From Chitinophagaceae bacterium (GTDB lineage Bacteria > Bacteroidota > Bacteroidia > Chitinophagales > Chitinophagaceae): a DNA stretch of 64,000 nucleotides. The DNA lies in contig CANBQT010000005.1 in assembly GCA_947371755.1 (NCBI GenBank), positions 33,775 through 97,774 of the forward strand, in the 5' to 3' direction. Positions 43,390-52,775 of the stretch are shown in pieces (the stretch's first letter is position 1; every line of letters starts with the position of its first letter). Both the position numbers and the translations under genes were made by a program. The notes beneath the pieces were generated by a model. That model was not told where the DNA came from and did not search any database. It worked only from the letters and a program-made list of their open reading frames with translations.

Positions 43390-43970
43390 ATATAATAAGG
43401 CTTGATCATCCAATACACAATCGGTCCTGTAATAGCTACATAGAGCCAAAGAGGCCAGGTGATTTTCGCAATCTTTTTATGTATTGCAAACTCAGCAGTT
43501 AATGCCCGATAAGCTGTATATAAAATAAATGGCAATATAATTCCTGCTAAGAAAATGTGTGTACTTAAAATGATATAATACACATATCGAATTCCACCAA
43601 CAGCTAGCTTTTCTTCATCACTCACTAACCCGTCATGGTTTATGTCGCCAAATCTTGCTTCGCCTGCTAATAAATGGTGTGCTATATATGAAACCAGGAA
43701 GAACACAGATAATATCAATGCTTCCATCATCAATTTCTTGTGCAATAGATAGTTTCCTTTTTTTACAACCACCAGAGCAGCGATTAATAGTACCGCAATT
43801 GTAGCGTTTATAATTGCATTAAACAATGCAAAAAGGTGTACATCAAAACCTAAGTTAACATTGAGTTTAATCTTTGTTAATACACTCACAGCTATGAAAA
43901 CTACTACAGAGAAGATTCCGATTAGCCAGTAGGCTTTTTTGTCATTTTTGGTAATGGATGCAGCTAGCAT
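43386..43970 (-). CDS. DUF420 membrane protein with an EF-hand-like loop
   Basis: A 194-residue protein with about five membrane helices. DUF420 proteins accompany cytochrome oxidase genes and are suspected assembly factors; histidines HLFALFN, HKKLMMEAL and SYIAHHLL are positioned for heme or metal. A loop between helices 3 and 4 reads DINHDGLVSDEE, which fits the 12-residue EF-hand calcium loop at every key position. It is the last gene of the oxidase region, after the SCO gene. Confidence 0.82.
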   Translation of the reverse strand: MLAASITKNDKKAYWLIGIFSVVVFIAVSVLTKIKLNVNLGFDVHLFALFNAIINATIAVLLIAALVVVKKGNYLLHKKLMMEALILSVFFLVSYIAHHLLAGEARFGDINHDGLVSDEEKLAVGGIRYVYYIILSTHIFLAGIILPFILYTAYRALTAEFAIHKKIAKITWPLWLYVAITGPIVYWMIKPYYI

Positions 43971-44032
43971 GAAACTATTTATTTATGATAATAAAATTGC
44001 TTTTGAATTTGTTTTTGACTTTTAACTTTTGA

Positions 44033-44845
44033 TCACCCATTTATTTTTCTTCTTCCATTCATATACACCATAAAAAATATCACAGCACATACGATCAATA
44101 GCCAAAGCCAGCTCAAGTCGAGTATCTGTCTGAATACGGTACTTGGGGCCTTTTTATCTTTTTCCAACATCAACAAACCGATATCTCTTGCCAGTTTTGA
44201 AATGGATGAAGAATCCAACCCATTATAATAACCTCTTACATACCGCTCCTTATCCAGTAAGATAAATCTGCTAGTATGAACAAAATCCGGACTAATTGGT
44301 TCAGTGCTAAACTTATCTACCTTCAATTCTTCAAATGCAAAACGATAGATTGAATCTCTATTGCCGGTAAGCATCCACCAATTATCGTGACTCACTTTAA
44401 ATTTATCAGCATAATCTTTTAATACAGACACAGAATCTCTTTCAGGATCAACCGTGAAAGACACAAACTGCACAATGGAGGTATCTACTTTATTGCGTAC
44501 ATCACCACCCCGAATAAAGGACTGTTGCAGCTTAGCCATATTATTAGTTAAACGAGGGCAAATGCTACCACAACTGGTGAACATGAAATCTATCACCAGG
44601 ATCTTCCCTTCTTTATCGAATAAATTAACAGAATCGCCTAGCTGATTTACCAGACGGATATTATTAGTAACATGCCAGATACTATCATCCGTTTCTTTTC
44701 CCTTTACAATTTTAGTAACAACCGTATCCAGTAAATATTTACGTGGCATATCAATGGCACTGTCGCTCTTGTATTTTAGCACCAGGTAACATAGTATTGG
44801 TATCAACAACGCTACCACTAAACCCAGTAAGGCTTTCTTATTCAT
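44033..44845 (-). CDS. SCO1/SenC copper chaperone for the oxidase
   Basis: A 270-residue thioredoxin-fold protein anchored by an N-terminal helix (LLGLVVALLIPILCYLVL) and with a C-terminal helix near 240-262. The copper site is C92 and C96 (TSCGSICP) with a distal His in FVHTSRFIL. SCO proteins deliver copper to the CuA site of subunit II. The ATG at 44845 is preferred over one eleven codons upstream. A terminator separates it from the subunit IV gene, so it may have its own promoter. Confidence 0.9.
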   Translation of the reverse strand: MNKKALLGLVVALLIPILCYLVLKYKSDSAIDMPRKYLLDTVVTKIVKGKETDDSIWHVTNNIRLVNQLGDSVNLFDKEGKILVIDFMFTSCGSICPRLTNNMAKLQQSFIRGGDVRNKVDTSIVQFVSFTVDPERDSVSVLKDYADKFKVSHDNWWMLTGNRDSIYRFAFEELKVDKFSTEPISPDFVHTSRFILLDKERYVRGYYNGLDSSSISKLARDIGLLMLEKDKKAPSTVFRQILDLSWLWLLIVCAVIFFMVYMNGRRKING

Positions 44846-44865
44846 GCTGCAAAAATAAGATAATA

Positions 44866-44896
44866 AAAAAGCCATCACAGATTTTGTGATGGCTTT
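44866..44896 (-). terminator. Terminator after cytochrome oxidase subunit IV
   Basis: GCCATCACA and TGTGATGGC pair around a short loop; on the minus strand a T-run follows. It lies 20 bases after the subunit IV stop. Confidence 0.8.
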
Positions 44897-44915
44897 GATG
44901 ATGATTTTATAAAAA

Positions 44916-45386
44916 TTAGTCGGTTGTTCTTGGTGCGTCCAATTTCAAACCTTCTTTCTTCTCTTCTTTAGATTCTTTCGCTTCTTTTTCTTCGTGTTTA
45001 GCTTCTTTGGCTTCTACTTTAATGGTGCTTTGCTCTTTGAAATGCGGGTCGTAGGTATTACGCAGGTTTCTGAATGAGTTTCCGTCAATCAGGAATGCGG
45101 TAATGAACCAGAAAAAGATACAAAGTGGCACACAAACCGTCATGATCAGGTTCTTAACCTCGTGTTTCAGGTGCATAAAGTAAGCCACGATATAAAAAGC
45201 TTTAGCAAGCATTAAGATAACGATGGTTCCTTTAATTAAAAGACGTGTGCCGGCAGCTTCAATGCCCATCATATAAAATCCTAAGATCAATTCAATGATA
45301 GTAAGTACAGATAAGATGATCGTTACTTTAGTGACTTCCTTTTTCACTTCAGCGCTATGATCTTCGTGTGTTGCAGTATGTGACAT
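44916..45386 (-). CDS. Cytochrome c oxidase subunit IV
   Basis: A 156-residue protein with three membrane helices (VTIILSVLTIIELILGFYM, LIKGTIVILMLAKAFYIVAYFMHL, NLIMTVCVPLCIFFWFITAFL), matching prokaryotic oxidase subunit IV. A charged C-terminal tail of about 45 residues is rich in Lys and Glu (EAKHEEKEAKESKEEKKE), unlike most members. It follows subunit III in the cluster. Confidence 0.88.
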   Translation of the reverse strand: MSHTATHEDHSAEVKKEVTKVTIILSVLTIIELILGFYMMGIEAAGTRLLIKGTIVILMLAKAFYIVAYFMHLKHEVKNLIMTVCVPLCIFFWFITAFLIDGNSFRNLRNTYDPHFKEQSTIKVEAKEAKHEEKEAKESKEEKKEGLKLDAPRTTD

Positions 45387-45416
45387 AATAATTTGCTTAA
45401 TTAGTTTTTGGTGAAA

Positions 45417-46097
45417 TTAGATCAGGTAAAAACAGGTAAATACAAATACCCAAACCAGATCTACAAAGTGCCAGTACAAACCAGCTTTCTCAATCATCAG
45501 GTAATGTCCGCGTTTTTCAAATTGATCGGTCAAAGTCATGATCAACATAATAATATTGATAACAACTCCAGACAATACGTGGAAACCGTGGAAACCTGTG
45601 ATAGTAAAGAAATAGTTCGTGAAATTGGTAGAAGAAGCAGATCCATCAGCATTCAGGAAAGGATTCATACCCCACCATGCACCTTCGCTATGTAAGTGAT
45701 TCCACTCCCAAGCCTGACAGCTTAAGAAGGCGATACCACCAATAATGGTTAAGATCAAATTGATAGCTACAGCTTTCTTCTTCATTTCCTTACCAGCCTG
45801 TACTGCTAAAACCATGGTTACAGAACTAACGATCAAGATGAAAGTCATGATACTCACAAACACCAATGGTGCATTCACACCTTCAGAAGCAAATGGGTAG
45901 CTTTTAAACACTTTGTTAGGGTCAGGCCATCCATTAGTTGAAAAACGAATGGTACCATATGAGATCAGGAATGCTCCAAAAGTAAGGGCATCGCTCATTA
46001 AGAAGTACCACATCATCAATTTTCCATACTCTACGTCGAAGGGACTTTTACCTCCGCCCCATAGCTTGGTGGTTGTTGCAGTTGTTGTAGTTGACAT
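45417..46097 (-). CDS. Cytochrome c oxidase subunit III (first copy)
   Basis: A 226-residue membrane protein of the subunit III family with about five helices: FDVEYGKLMMWYFLMSDALTF near the start, FLSCQAWEWNHL, FYFFTITGFHGFHVLSG (typical GFHxxHV) and WHFVDLVWVFVFTCFYLI at the end. Subunit III stabilises the oxidase and its proton uptake. A second, different copy is directly upstream. Confidence 0.92.
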   Translation of the reverse strand: MSTTTTATTTKLWGGGKSPFDVEYGKLMMWYFLMSDALTFGAFLISYGTIRFSTNGWPDPNKVFKSYPFASEGVNAPLVFVSIMTFILIVSSVTMVLAVQAGKEMKKKAVAINLILTIIGGIAFLSCQAWEWNHLHSEGAWWGMNPFLNADGSASSTNFTNYFFTITGFHGFHVLSGVVINIIMLIMTLTDQFEKRGHYLMIEKAGLYWHFVDLVWVFVFTCFYLI

Positions 46098-46174
46098 GTT
46101 CGCTCTAAAAATTACGGTACAAAAATATTGGCTGGTGTCGAAAAATAGTGATTTTATCCCAAATTTTTCTGAAA

Positions 46175-46753
46175 CTACCCAATCCAGTTATAAAACAAAA
46201 ACAAGTAAATCCAAAGTACGTCTACAAAATGCCAGTAAGTACCCAGTATTTCCACCGGTAACGAACTGTTTTCTGTTAATGTTTTGCCTTTTGCTCTCAC
46301 CCAAGACACGATCAATGCGATCACCCCACCTAACACGTGTAGCATATGCAAAAATGTAATTACAAATAGAAAAGATGCAGCTGAATTACTTCTGGCTCCA
46401 ACCATTGCTATATTCTTCGATTGCAGGTCTTTGAAACCTAGATACTGCATCAGCAAAAATGTGACACCTAAAATAGCTGTAACAGCAATCAGGGTTTTGT
46501 ATTGACTCAATTTTCCCTGCTTGATTGCTCGGGTACTCAAAAACATGGTAATACTGCTCAATACAATCACTGCCGTTGAATAATAGAATTCAATAGGCAG
46601 ATCAAACTGAAGCCAGGTGCTTTGGTTCTTTTTAACGATGTAGGCACTGGTTAAACCAGCAAACATCATTACCATTGCGCCAATTGCCACCCACATCACA
46701 AATTTGTGTGGATGAATGCTTTTCGATTCTTTTGCAGGCACTGTTGTGGTCAT
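46175..46753 (-). CDS. Cytochrome c oxidase subunit III (second copy)
   Basis: A 192-residue subunit III-like protein with helices KFVMWVAIGAMVMMFAGLTS, STAVIVLSSITMFLSTRA, VITFLHMLHVLGGVIALIVSW and a final TYWHFVDVLWIYLFLFY. It is shorter than, and diverged from, the copy at 45417-46097. Paired subunit III genes are common in Bacteroidota oxidase clusters. The ATG at 46753 is chosen; the upstream TTG is unlikely. Confidence 0.9.
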   Translation of the reverse strand: MTTTVPAKESKSIHPHKFVMWVAIGAMVMMFAGLTSAYIVKKNQSTWLQFDLPIEFYYSTAVIVLSSITMFLSTRAIKQGKLSQYKTLIAVTAILGVTFLLMQYLGFKDLQSKNIAMVGARSNSAASFLFVITFLHMLHVLGGVIALIVSWVRAKGKTLTENSSLPVEILGTYWHFVDVLWIYLFLFYNWIG

Positions 46754-46787
46754 CTCACTATTCAATTTTATCAACTCAATTTTTTAA

Positions 46788-47690
46788 TCAATGTAGCTTG
46801 TCTGCTAATAAAGCCAAAAAAACAATGGGCAAATAGATATAACTACTAAACATTACTCTCCTTGCCGCTTTTACATCCATTTCTTTGTACAATCTCAAAC
46901 TTTGAACCACCATGAACAGGTTACACGCAATCACGATATACATGCTTGTCTGTCCTGTTAATCCGAAATAATGCGGCAGTATTCCTACCGGGATCATTAA
47001 TACCGAATACATCACGGCTTGTAAAGCAGTGAACTTAGTAGGTCCCTTATCTGTTGGCAATAATTTAAAACCTACTTTACTATAATCGTTATGTGCCACC
47101 CAGGCAATAGCCCAAAAATGGGGAAACTGCCAAAGGAATTGTATGCCAAACAAGATCCATCCTCCTACCGCAAAATCATCGTTGCCAGCTACATAACCGA
47201 TCAAACAAGGAAAAGCACCAGGGAATGCGCCAACCAATACTGCTATTGAATTAATTTTTTTCAACGGCGTATAAATGAACGCATACAGGAACAAACTAAA
47301 AGCCGATAAAAGAGCTGCCGACAAATTGAAATAATACCACATCATAGCACAACCCACAAAACCACTGATGATCGCAAACACATAAGCCTCTTGTTGCGAC
47401 ATTCTTCCTGCGGCAACTGGTCTGCTACTAGTGCGCTTCATCTGCGCATCGGTATCTTTTTCAACTGCCTGATTGATGGCGTTTGCACTTCCGGTAACCA
47501 GCATTCCTGCAATAGTTAAAAGAATGATCATGCCCCAATCGAAATCTACAATTTTAGGTGCCAGCAAATAACAGATTACACAGGAAAACACCACCATAAA
47601 ACTCAAAGAGAATTTTATCAGCTGATAATAATCTTTCGCTTTTGCAGCTAGAGAAAATTTTTGTGTATTACTGTTTGTTGTACCTGTCAT
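46788..47690 (-). CDS. ctaB: Protoheme IX farnesyltransferase (heme O synthase)
   Basis: A 300-residue UbiA-family enzyme with about nine helices that adds farnesyl to heme B to give heme O. Motifs: NAINQAVEKDTDAQMKRTSSRPVAAGRM (the first Asp-rich site), IAWVAHNDYSKVG, and the cytoplasmic loop with TDKGP. Its product is used by CtaA (14249-15310). The ATG at 47690 is chosen over an upstream TTG. It starts after the terminator that follows ctaD. Confidence 0.94.
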   Translation of the reverse strand: MTGTTNSNTQKFSLAAKAKDYYQLIKFSLSFMVVFSCVICYLLAPKIVDFDWGMIILLTIAGMLVTGSANAINQAVEKDTDAQMKRTSSRPVAAGRMSQQEAYVFAIISGFVGCAMMWYYFNLSAALLSAFSLFLYAFIYTPLKKINSIAVLVGAFPGAFPCLIGYVAGNDDFAVGGWILFGIQFLWQFPHFWAIAWVAHNDYSKVGFKLLPTDKGPTKFTALQAVMYSVLMIPVGILPHYFGLTGQTSMYIVIACNLFMVVQSLRLYKEMDVKAARRVMFSSYIYLPIVFLALLADKLH

Positions 47691-47758
47691 TTTTTTCAAA
47701 AGATTATCAGACCCTTCTAATCATCCTCACTTTCTATCTGATGATCATTTTTTAAAAA

Positions 47759-47787
47759 CAATGCTCCCGATTTGATCGGGAGCATTG
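47759..47787 (-). terminator. Terminator of the act-ctaCD operon
   Basis: CAATGCTCCCGAT pairs perfectly with ATCGGGAGCATTG around a 3-base loop; T-rich sequence follows on the minus strand. It lies 49 bases after the ctaD stop. Confidence 0.8.
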
Positions 47788-47835
47788 CAGCATTTTATCC
47801 CATACCATCCTGATCTGTCAGGTATGTTTTATTTT

Positions 47836-49647
47836 TTAGTGTTCCACACTCTCATCAGCTCCTACCGGAGTAGTCTGTGGAATAAAGTCAACACCATCTT
47901 TACCATAATCATATGCCCAACGGTACACTTCAGGAATTTCACCAGGCCAGTTTCCGTGACCAGGATTAATTGGTGCAGTCCACTCTAAAGTATTTGCTTC
48001 CCAAGGATTTTGAGTAGTTACTTTTTTTCCTTTGAATATAGAGTAGAAGAAGTTGAACAAGAATAAAATCTGTACTGCAAATACAATCAACGCAACTATA
48101 GTAATGAACTGATTCAATCCCTGGAATTGCTTAAAGCTTTCCCAGATGCTGAAATCGTAATATCTACGAGGCATACCTGCTAAACCCTGATAGTGCATAG
48201 GCCAGAAGATCATGTAAGCCCCAGCCATTGTTACCCAGAAGTGGATATAAGCTAAAGTGTTGTTCAAGTACTTTCCATACATTTTAGGGAACCAGTGGTA
48301 GATACCCGCGAACATTCCAAACATAGATGCAACACCCATTACAATGTGGAAGTGTGCCACAACAAAATAAGTATCATGCAAGTGAATATCCAAAGCAGAG
48401 TTACCTAACCAGATTCCGGTTAAACCACCTGAGATGAATAAGCTTACAAATCCTATTGCGAATAACATACCTGGAGTGAAACGGATATTTCCCTTCCACA
48501 AAGTAGTTAGCCAGTTAAATACTTTAATTGCTGATGGAACTGCTATCAATAAAGTCAACAACACGAATACAGATCCTAATAATGGATTCAATCCTGTTAC
48601 GAACATATGGTGCGCCCATACTAAGAACGCAAGAATTGCAATTGCAAACAATGATCCAATCATGGCCATGTAGCCGAAGATTGGCTTGCGGGAATTGATT
48701 GATAAAATCTCTGATACCATACCCATGGCTGGTAACAAGATGATATAAACTTCAGGGTGACCTAAGAACCAGAATAAGTGTTGGTATAAAATAGCACTTC
48801 CGCCTTCATTTGGCATAGCACCAACCCCATTGATAAAGATATCAGACAGGTAGAAACTGGTACCGAAATTTCTATCAAAAATCAACAGGATAAAACCTGA
48901 AAATAATACAGGGAAAGACAATACACCCAATACAGCAGTGAAGAACAAAGCCCAGATGGTAAGTGGTAATCTGGTCATGCTCATTCCTTTGGTACGCATG
49001 TTTAAGATAGTAGCGATATAGTTCAATCCACCTAATAAAGAAGATACTACGAATAATGCCATCGACACGATCCATAGATCCATACCAGATTTAGAACCAG
49101 GTGAAGCATCACCCAAAGCACTCAATGGAGGGTAGGCTGTCCATCCACCACTAAAGGGACCAGTTTCTACAAAAATAGACGACAACATCACGATACTTGC
49201 AGCAAAGAAGAACCAATAGCTCAACATGTTCATGAAAGGCGACGCCATATCACGAGCCCCGATTTGCAATGGAATCAGGAAGTTGGCGAATGTACCACTC
49301 AATCCAGCAGTTAATACAAAGAATACCAACACGGTTCCGTGTGTAGTAACCAATGCATAATATGCTTCTGGGGTGATATGACCACCTTTTGCCCATTTAC
49401 CCAGGATAGTTTCTAACCAGGGAAAGTTTGCATCAGGATAACCTAATTGCATACGGAATAATACGCTCATAAAACCACCTAATACTGCCCAAACCATACC
49501 TGTGATCAGGAATTGTTTAGCGATCATTTTATGATCCTGACTAAACACATAGGTGGAGATAAATGACTGATGATGGTGTTCATGAGAATGATCTTCATGA
49601 CCATCATGTGCTCCCGAATGTGCGTGCAGAACAGCTTCGTTACTCAT
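47836..49647 (-). CDS. ctaD: Cytochrome c oxidase subunit I
   Basis: A 603-residue heme-copper oxidase core with about twelve helices. Ligands are intact: low-spin heme His in THGTVLVFFV and AHFHIVMG, CuB His and cross-linked Tyr in FLGHPEVYIILLP, the His pair in WAHHMFVTG, and heme a3 His in HDTYFVVAHFH. The GHPEVY form keeps the proton-channel glutamate, placing it with A1-type oxidases. The first 25 residues are His- and Asp-rich. It is the last gene before the terminator. Confidence 0.97.
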   Translation of the reverse strand: MSNEAVLHAHSGAHDGHEDHSHEHHHQSFISTYVFSQDHKMIAKQFLITGMVWAVLGGFMSVLFRMQLGYPDANFPWLETILGKWAKGGHITPEAYYALVTTHGTVLVFFVLTAGLSGTFANFLIPLQIGARDMASPFMNMLSYWFFFAASIVMLSSIFVETGPFSGGWTAYPPLSALGDASPGSKSGMDLWIVSMALFVVSSLLGGLNYIATILNMRTKGMSMTRLPLTIWALFFTAVLGVLSFPVLFSGFILLIFDRNFGTSFYLSDIFINGVGAMPNEGGSAILYQHLFWFLGHPEVYIILLPAMGMVSEILSINSRKPIFGYMAMIGSLFAIAILAFLVWAHHMFVTGLNPLLGSVFVLLTLLIAVPSAIKVFNWLTTLWKGNIRFTPGMLFAIGFVSLFISGGLTGIWLGNSALDIHLHDTYFVVAHFHIVMGVASMFGMFAGIYHWFPKMYGKYLNNTLAYIHFWVTMAGAYMIFWPMHYQGLAGMPRRYYDFSIWESFKQFQGLNQFITIVALIVFAVQILFLFNFFYSIFKGKKVTTQNPWEANTLEWTAPINPGHGNWPGEIPEVYRWAYDYGKDGVDFIPQTTPVGADESVEH

Positions 49648-49706
49648 ACTCTGATACTTTATAATTTCTTCTTATGATGAATACAATCTTTTGGATTGTT
49701 CTTGAT

Positions 49707-50750
49707 TTACATTTTTGCTACAGCAGGTTTAGTGCTATCGGCTTTTGGTTTTGCGTTTTCTGGATCTTTATCTGGAAAAGCAGAAAGATATAATGGTTTC
49801 TGTTTTGCCATCCATAGATCATAGTCTTCCTGAGTAACTACTTCGATGATTCCTTTCATAGAGTAGTGACCGTTTCCGCACATCTGATCACAACTGATCT
49901 CATATACGAAATTAGGATTGCCCGTAATTTCTTTCATTTCAGCAGTAGTGTATTTAGGTGTGAACCACATAGTGGTTGGTATACCCGGAACCGCATCCAT
50001 TTTTAAACGGAAATGAGATAAACCAACATCATGAATCACATCACGTGAACCGATGATCAATTTAACTGGCTTACCTTTTATTAGATACATGGTTTGTTCA
50101 GTAACTACATCATCGTGTGTTAACTGATCGTCCCATAACAAACCAACTGAGTTAGAAGCAGGGTCGATATTCTTATAATATTTTTTACCAAAAGCACCAT
50201 CCTTACCCGGGTAACGGAAGATCCAACCAAATTGCTTCCCGGTAACTTCTACCTGCATCGCATTTTGTGGAGGTGCACCAGTAAACAAGAACCAGTTACG
50301 CAAACCAATCACTACTAACACTGTTAATGCAATGGCTGGCACTACTGTCCATAAAACTTCTAATGCATTGCTATGCGGGAAGAAGAAAACTTTTCTATTT
50401 TCTTTTTCCTGATATTTATAAGCGAACCAGAAAAGTACAATTTGTGTTCCAAGAAATACGAATCCTGTTACAGCTAAAGTAACCCATAACATACTGTCAA
50501 CGCGTGCGCCTTCCACACTTGCTGATTCGTGTGCTAATAAAGTTTTGTCGAACAGTACATGGTTGCAATACCATACACCAATCAAGCCCAACACTAAGAA
50601 TGCAACCATCAAAAATCCGTTGATCTTATTGTTTTGTTTACGGCTTACTTCGTCACCTTTTAAAGTGGATACATACTCACTTGCCTTCGAGATCTGAAAG
50701 ATCACGACGAATATTAGTATGATTACTGCAATGGTCAAATAAATGGTCAT
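49707..50750 (-). CDS. ctaC: Cytochrome c oxidase subunit II
   Basis: A 347-residue subunit with an extra N-terminal helix before the usual two (at about 1-17, 47-67 and 89-112). The CuA domain has HDVGLSHF and SCDQMCGNGHYSMKG, giving two Cys, two His and Met; the usual Glu of CSELC is Gln here. There is no fused cytochrome c domain, so the electron donor is separate, presumably the ActA or ActE heme. A polar C-terminal tail (FPDKDPENAKPK) follows. Confidence 0.94.
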   Translation of the reverse strand: MTIYLTIAVIILIFVVIFQISKASEYVSTLKGDEVSRKQNNKINGFLMVAFLVLGLIGVWYCNHVLFDKTLLAHESASVEGARVDSMLWVTLAVTGFVFLGTQIVLFWFAYKYQEKENRKVFFFPHSNALEVLWTVVPAIALTVLVVIGLRNWFLFTGAPPQNAMQVEVTGKQFGWIFRYPGKDGAFGKKYYKNIDPASNSVGLLWDDQLTHDDVVTEQTMYLIKGKPVKLIIGSRDVIHDVGLSHFRLKMDAVPGIPTTMWFTPKYTTAEMKEITGNPNFVYEISCDQMCGNGHYSMKGIIEVVTQEDYDLWMAKQKPLYLSAFPDKDPENAKPKADSTKPAVAKM

Positions 50751-50820
50751 AATTCGATCAATATTTTATACTAGATACTATAAAAACAACTGTTGATTCA
50801 AATAGTTTCGGTTTTTGAAA

Positions 50821-52050
50821 CTATACTATGTGAATCACGCTCTCTTTCAGGAATGGATGATACTTAGGAATCAAAGGCTTGCTAGCTAATGCTTTTCCTA
50901 CGAAAAATATCATCATGCCTACAAAGAAACTTAAGATTCCAAAATCCAACCAGCCCAATTCAACGCTTTCCTTCATCAAACTTCCCATTACCATTTGGTA
51001 AAAGTCGATCCAGTGACCAAAGATGATCAATACTGCCATAAAAGTTACTAAAGTATAGTTTCTTTTTGCAGAACGCTTCATCAAGATCAAAAGCGGACAA
51101 AGGAAATTGATAATTAAGTTTAAGAAGAAGATGCCTTTATACGGCCCTTGAACTCTGTGTTTAAAATAAACTGTTTCTTCAGGTATGTTCGCATACCAGA
51201 TCAACATGTATTGAGAGAACCATAGGTAAGTCCAGAAGATAGAGAATGCAAACATGAATTTACCCACATCGTGTAAGTGTTCCTGTGTGGTTAATTCCAT
51301 GTAACCTTTATTCTTCAGATAGATCAGCCATAAGGCGATCAATGACATACCAGAAACGAATGAACTTGCAAAAGTGTACCAGCTGAACATAGTAGAATAC
51401 CAATGAGCATCAATACTCATAATCCATAACCAAGGAACAGTTGAACCAACAGTTAATGCAAACCAAACAGTAAATAATGCAGCACGAACGGTATTTCTGA
51501 AAATGAATTTAGTACCTGTTTCATGATCCATCGCTTCTACATCTGCCTCATTGCTCAACTGACGCATTCTCCAACCAAGGAAACTCCAGAAACCAATGGT
51601 TAAGGTGGTCCATATGATGAAGAACTTAGCGTTTAAGAATCCAGCCTTACCGCTAAGGATTGGATCTTTTGCAACAGCTGCAGTGTCTAACCAATGATAG
51701 ATATGGTGTTTATCAGATAAAACTACATATAGTAATACCGCGAAAGTGATGGAACCAAAGATTGGAACCAAAGTAGAGATCGCTTCCGGAATACGACGGA
51801 AACTTTGTTGCCATCCACCCATTGCCAGGGTAGTAACACAAATAAAGAACATACTGGCATTGGTAACCAATGTCCAGAAGATTGTATTATACATCAGGGT
51901 TCCCCAAAAATGTACTTGTTCGTGTTCATCGGTGCTGAAACCTTTGGTAATCATACCAAAGACCAACGCAACCAACCCAACGCCAATCAAACCTAGTGAC
52001 CAGGTTTTCAATTTTCCGGGTATCTCAAATTGCAATCTGATAGATGCCAT
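50821..52050 (-). CDS. actF: Alternative complex III subunit ActF (quinol-binding)
   Basis: A 409-residue membrane protein with about ten helices. ActF resembles ActC/NrfD but is shorter and forms part of the quinol-side membrane domain of alternative complex III, a menaquinol:cytochrome c oxidoreductase. Seen: FWGTLMYNTIFWTLVTNASMFF, WSFLGWRMRQLS, FAFSIFWTYLWFSQYMLIWYANIPEE and FLNLIINFLCPLLILMKRSAKRN, which are typical. It lies between actE and ctaC. Confidence 0.9.
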   Translation of the reverse strand: MASIRLQFEIPGKLKTWSLGLIGVGLVALVFGMITKGFSTDEHEQVHFWGTLMYNTIFWTLVTNASMFFICVTTLAMGGWQQSFRRIPEAISTLVPIFGSITFAVLLYVVLSDKHHIYHWLDTAAVAKDPILSGKAGFLNAKFFIIWTTLTIGFWSFLGWRMRQLSNEADVEAMDHETGTKFIFRNTVRAALFTVWFALTVGSTVPWLWIMSIDAHWYSTMFSWYTFASSFVSGMSLIALWLIYLKNKGYMELTTQEHLHDVGKFMFAFSIFWTYLWFSQYMLIWYANIPEETVYFKHRVQGPYKGIFFLNLIINFLCPLLILMKRSAKRNYTLVTFMAVLIIFGHWIDFYQMVMGSLMKESVELGWLDFGILSFFVGMMIFFVGKALASKPLIPKYHPFLKESVIHIV

Positions 52051-52106
52051 CTTTACTCTTTTATATCAGTTAGTACTTTATTCTTTCAACAAGAAAGAAC
52101 AATGAT

Positions 52107-52760
52107 TTATTTCTTAGCAGTTGAATCTTTTGCAGGAGCTGCTGCCATTGCTGGAGCTGCGCTAGCTTTAGAAGCTGCTTGTTTCAATTTAATATACTTG
52201 ATTACCTGCCAGCGTTGTTTGCGGTTCAATTGTGATGCGTAAGAACCCATCATGTTTTTACCGTAAGCAACAGAATAGAACATTTGCCCCTCAGGCATTG
52301 CTTCATATTTTGCATCCCCCACTAAAGTTGCAGGCTTAGCAGCGTATGGACCATTACCATCTTTATACAAAGGACCGTTACCATTTAATTTAGCACCATG
52401 ACAAACGCCACAGTTAATTAAATATAAACGCTCTGTTTCTTTAAATTCAGCAGCTGATAATGAATCAATCGGATTCTTTACCAATTTCGCAGCCGTGTAA
52501 TTTGTAGTATCACCTGGTGCATCTTTGGTTAGATGAAAAGGTAATTCTTCGCCACGAGCCATGGTACCGGCAACAGGTTTGTTATTATAAAATATACCCG
52601 CTTCAGTTAAATTGCTATGATCGGCATATGTTTCATAAGCGCGGCTATTGGCCATATCGGGCATGTACACAGAACCCGGCTGACGCTTTACATCGCTGCA
52701 GCTGATTATAACTGCTGCGGTAAATAAAGTAATAGCTATGATAGATAGTTTCTTCATCAT
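52107..52760 (-). CDS. actE: Alternative complex III subunit ActE (cytochrome c lipoprotein)
   Basis: A 217-residue monoheme cytochrome c. Lipobox IISC (Cys21) anchors it in the membrane. The heme motif is CGVCH at 117-121, with Met in EGQMFYSVAYGKNMMG. A C-terminal Ala-rich stretch (KASAAPAMAAAPAKD) follows. It carries electrons from the complex, perhaps to CtaC. Start chosen at the ATG pair 52755-52760; an upstream TTG is unlikely. Confidence 0.92.
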   Translation of the reverse strand: MMKKLSIIAITLFTAAVIISCSDVKRQPGSVYMPDMANSRAYETYADHSNLTEAGIFYNNKPVAGTMARGEELPFHLTKDAPGDTTNYTAAKLVKNPIDSLSAAEFKETERLYLINCGVCHGAKLNGNGPLYKDGNGPYAAKPATLVGDAKYEAMPEGQMFYSVAYGKNMMGSYASQLNRKQRWQVIKYIKLKQAASKASAAPAMAAAPAKDSTAKK

Positions 52761-52775
52761 GATTCGATTCAAGTA

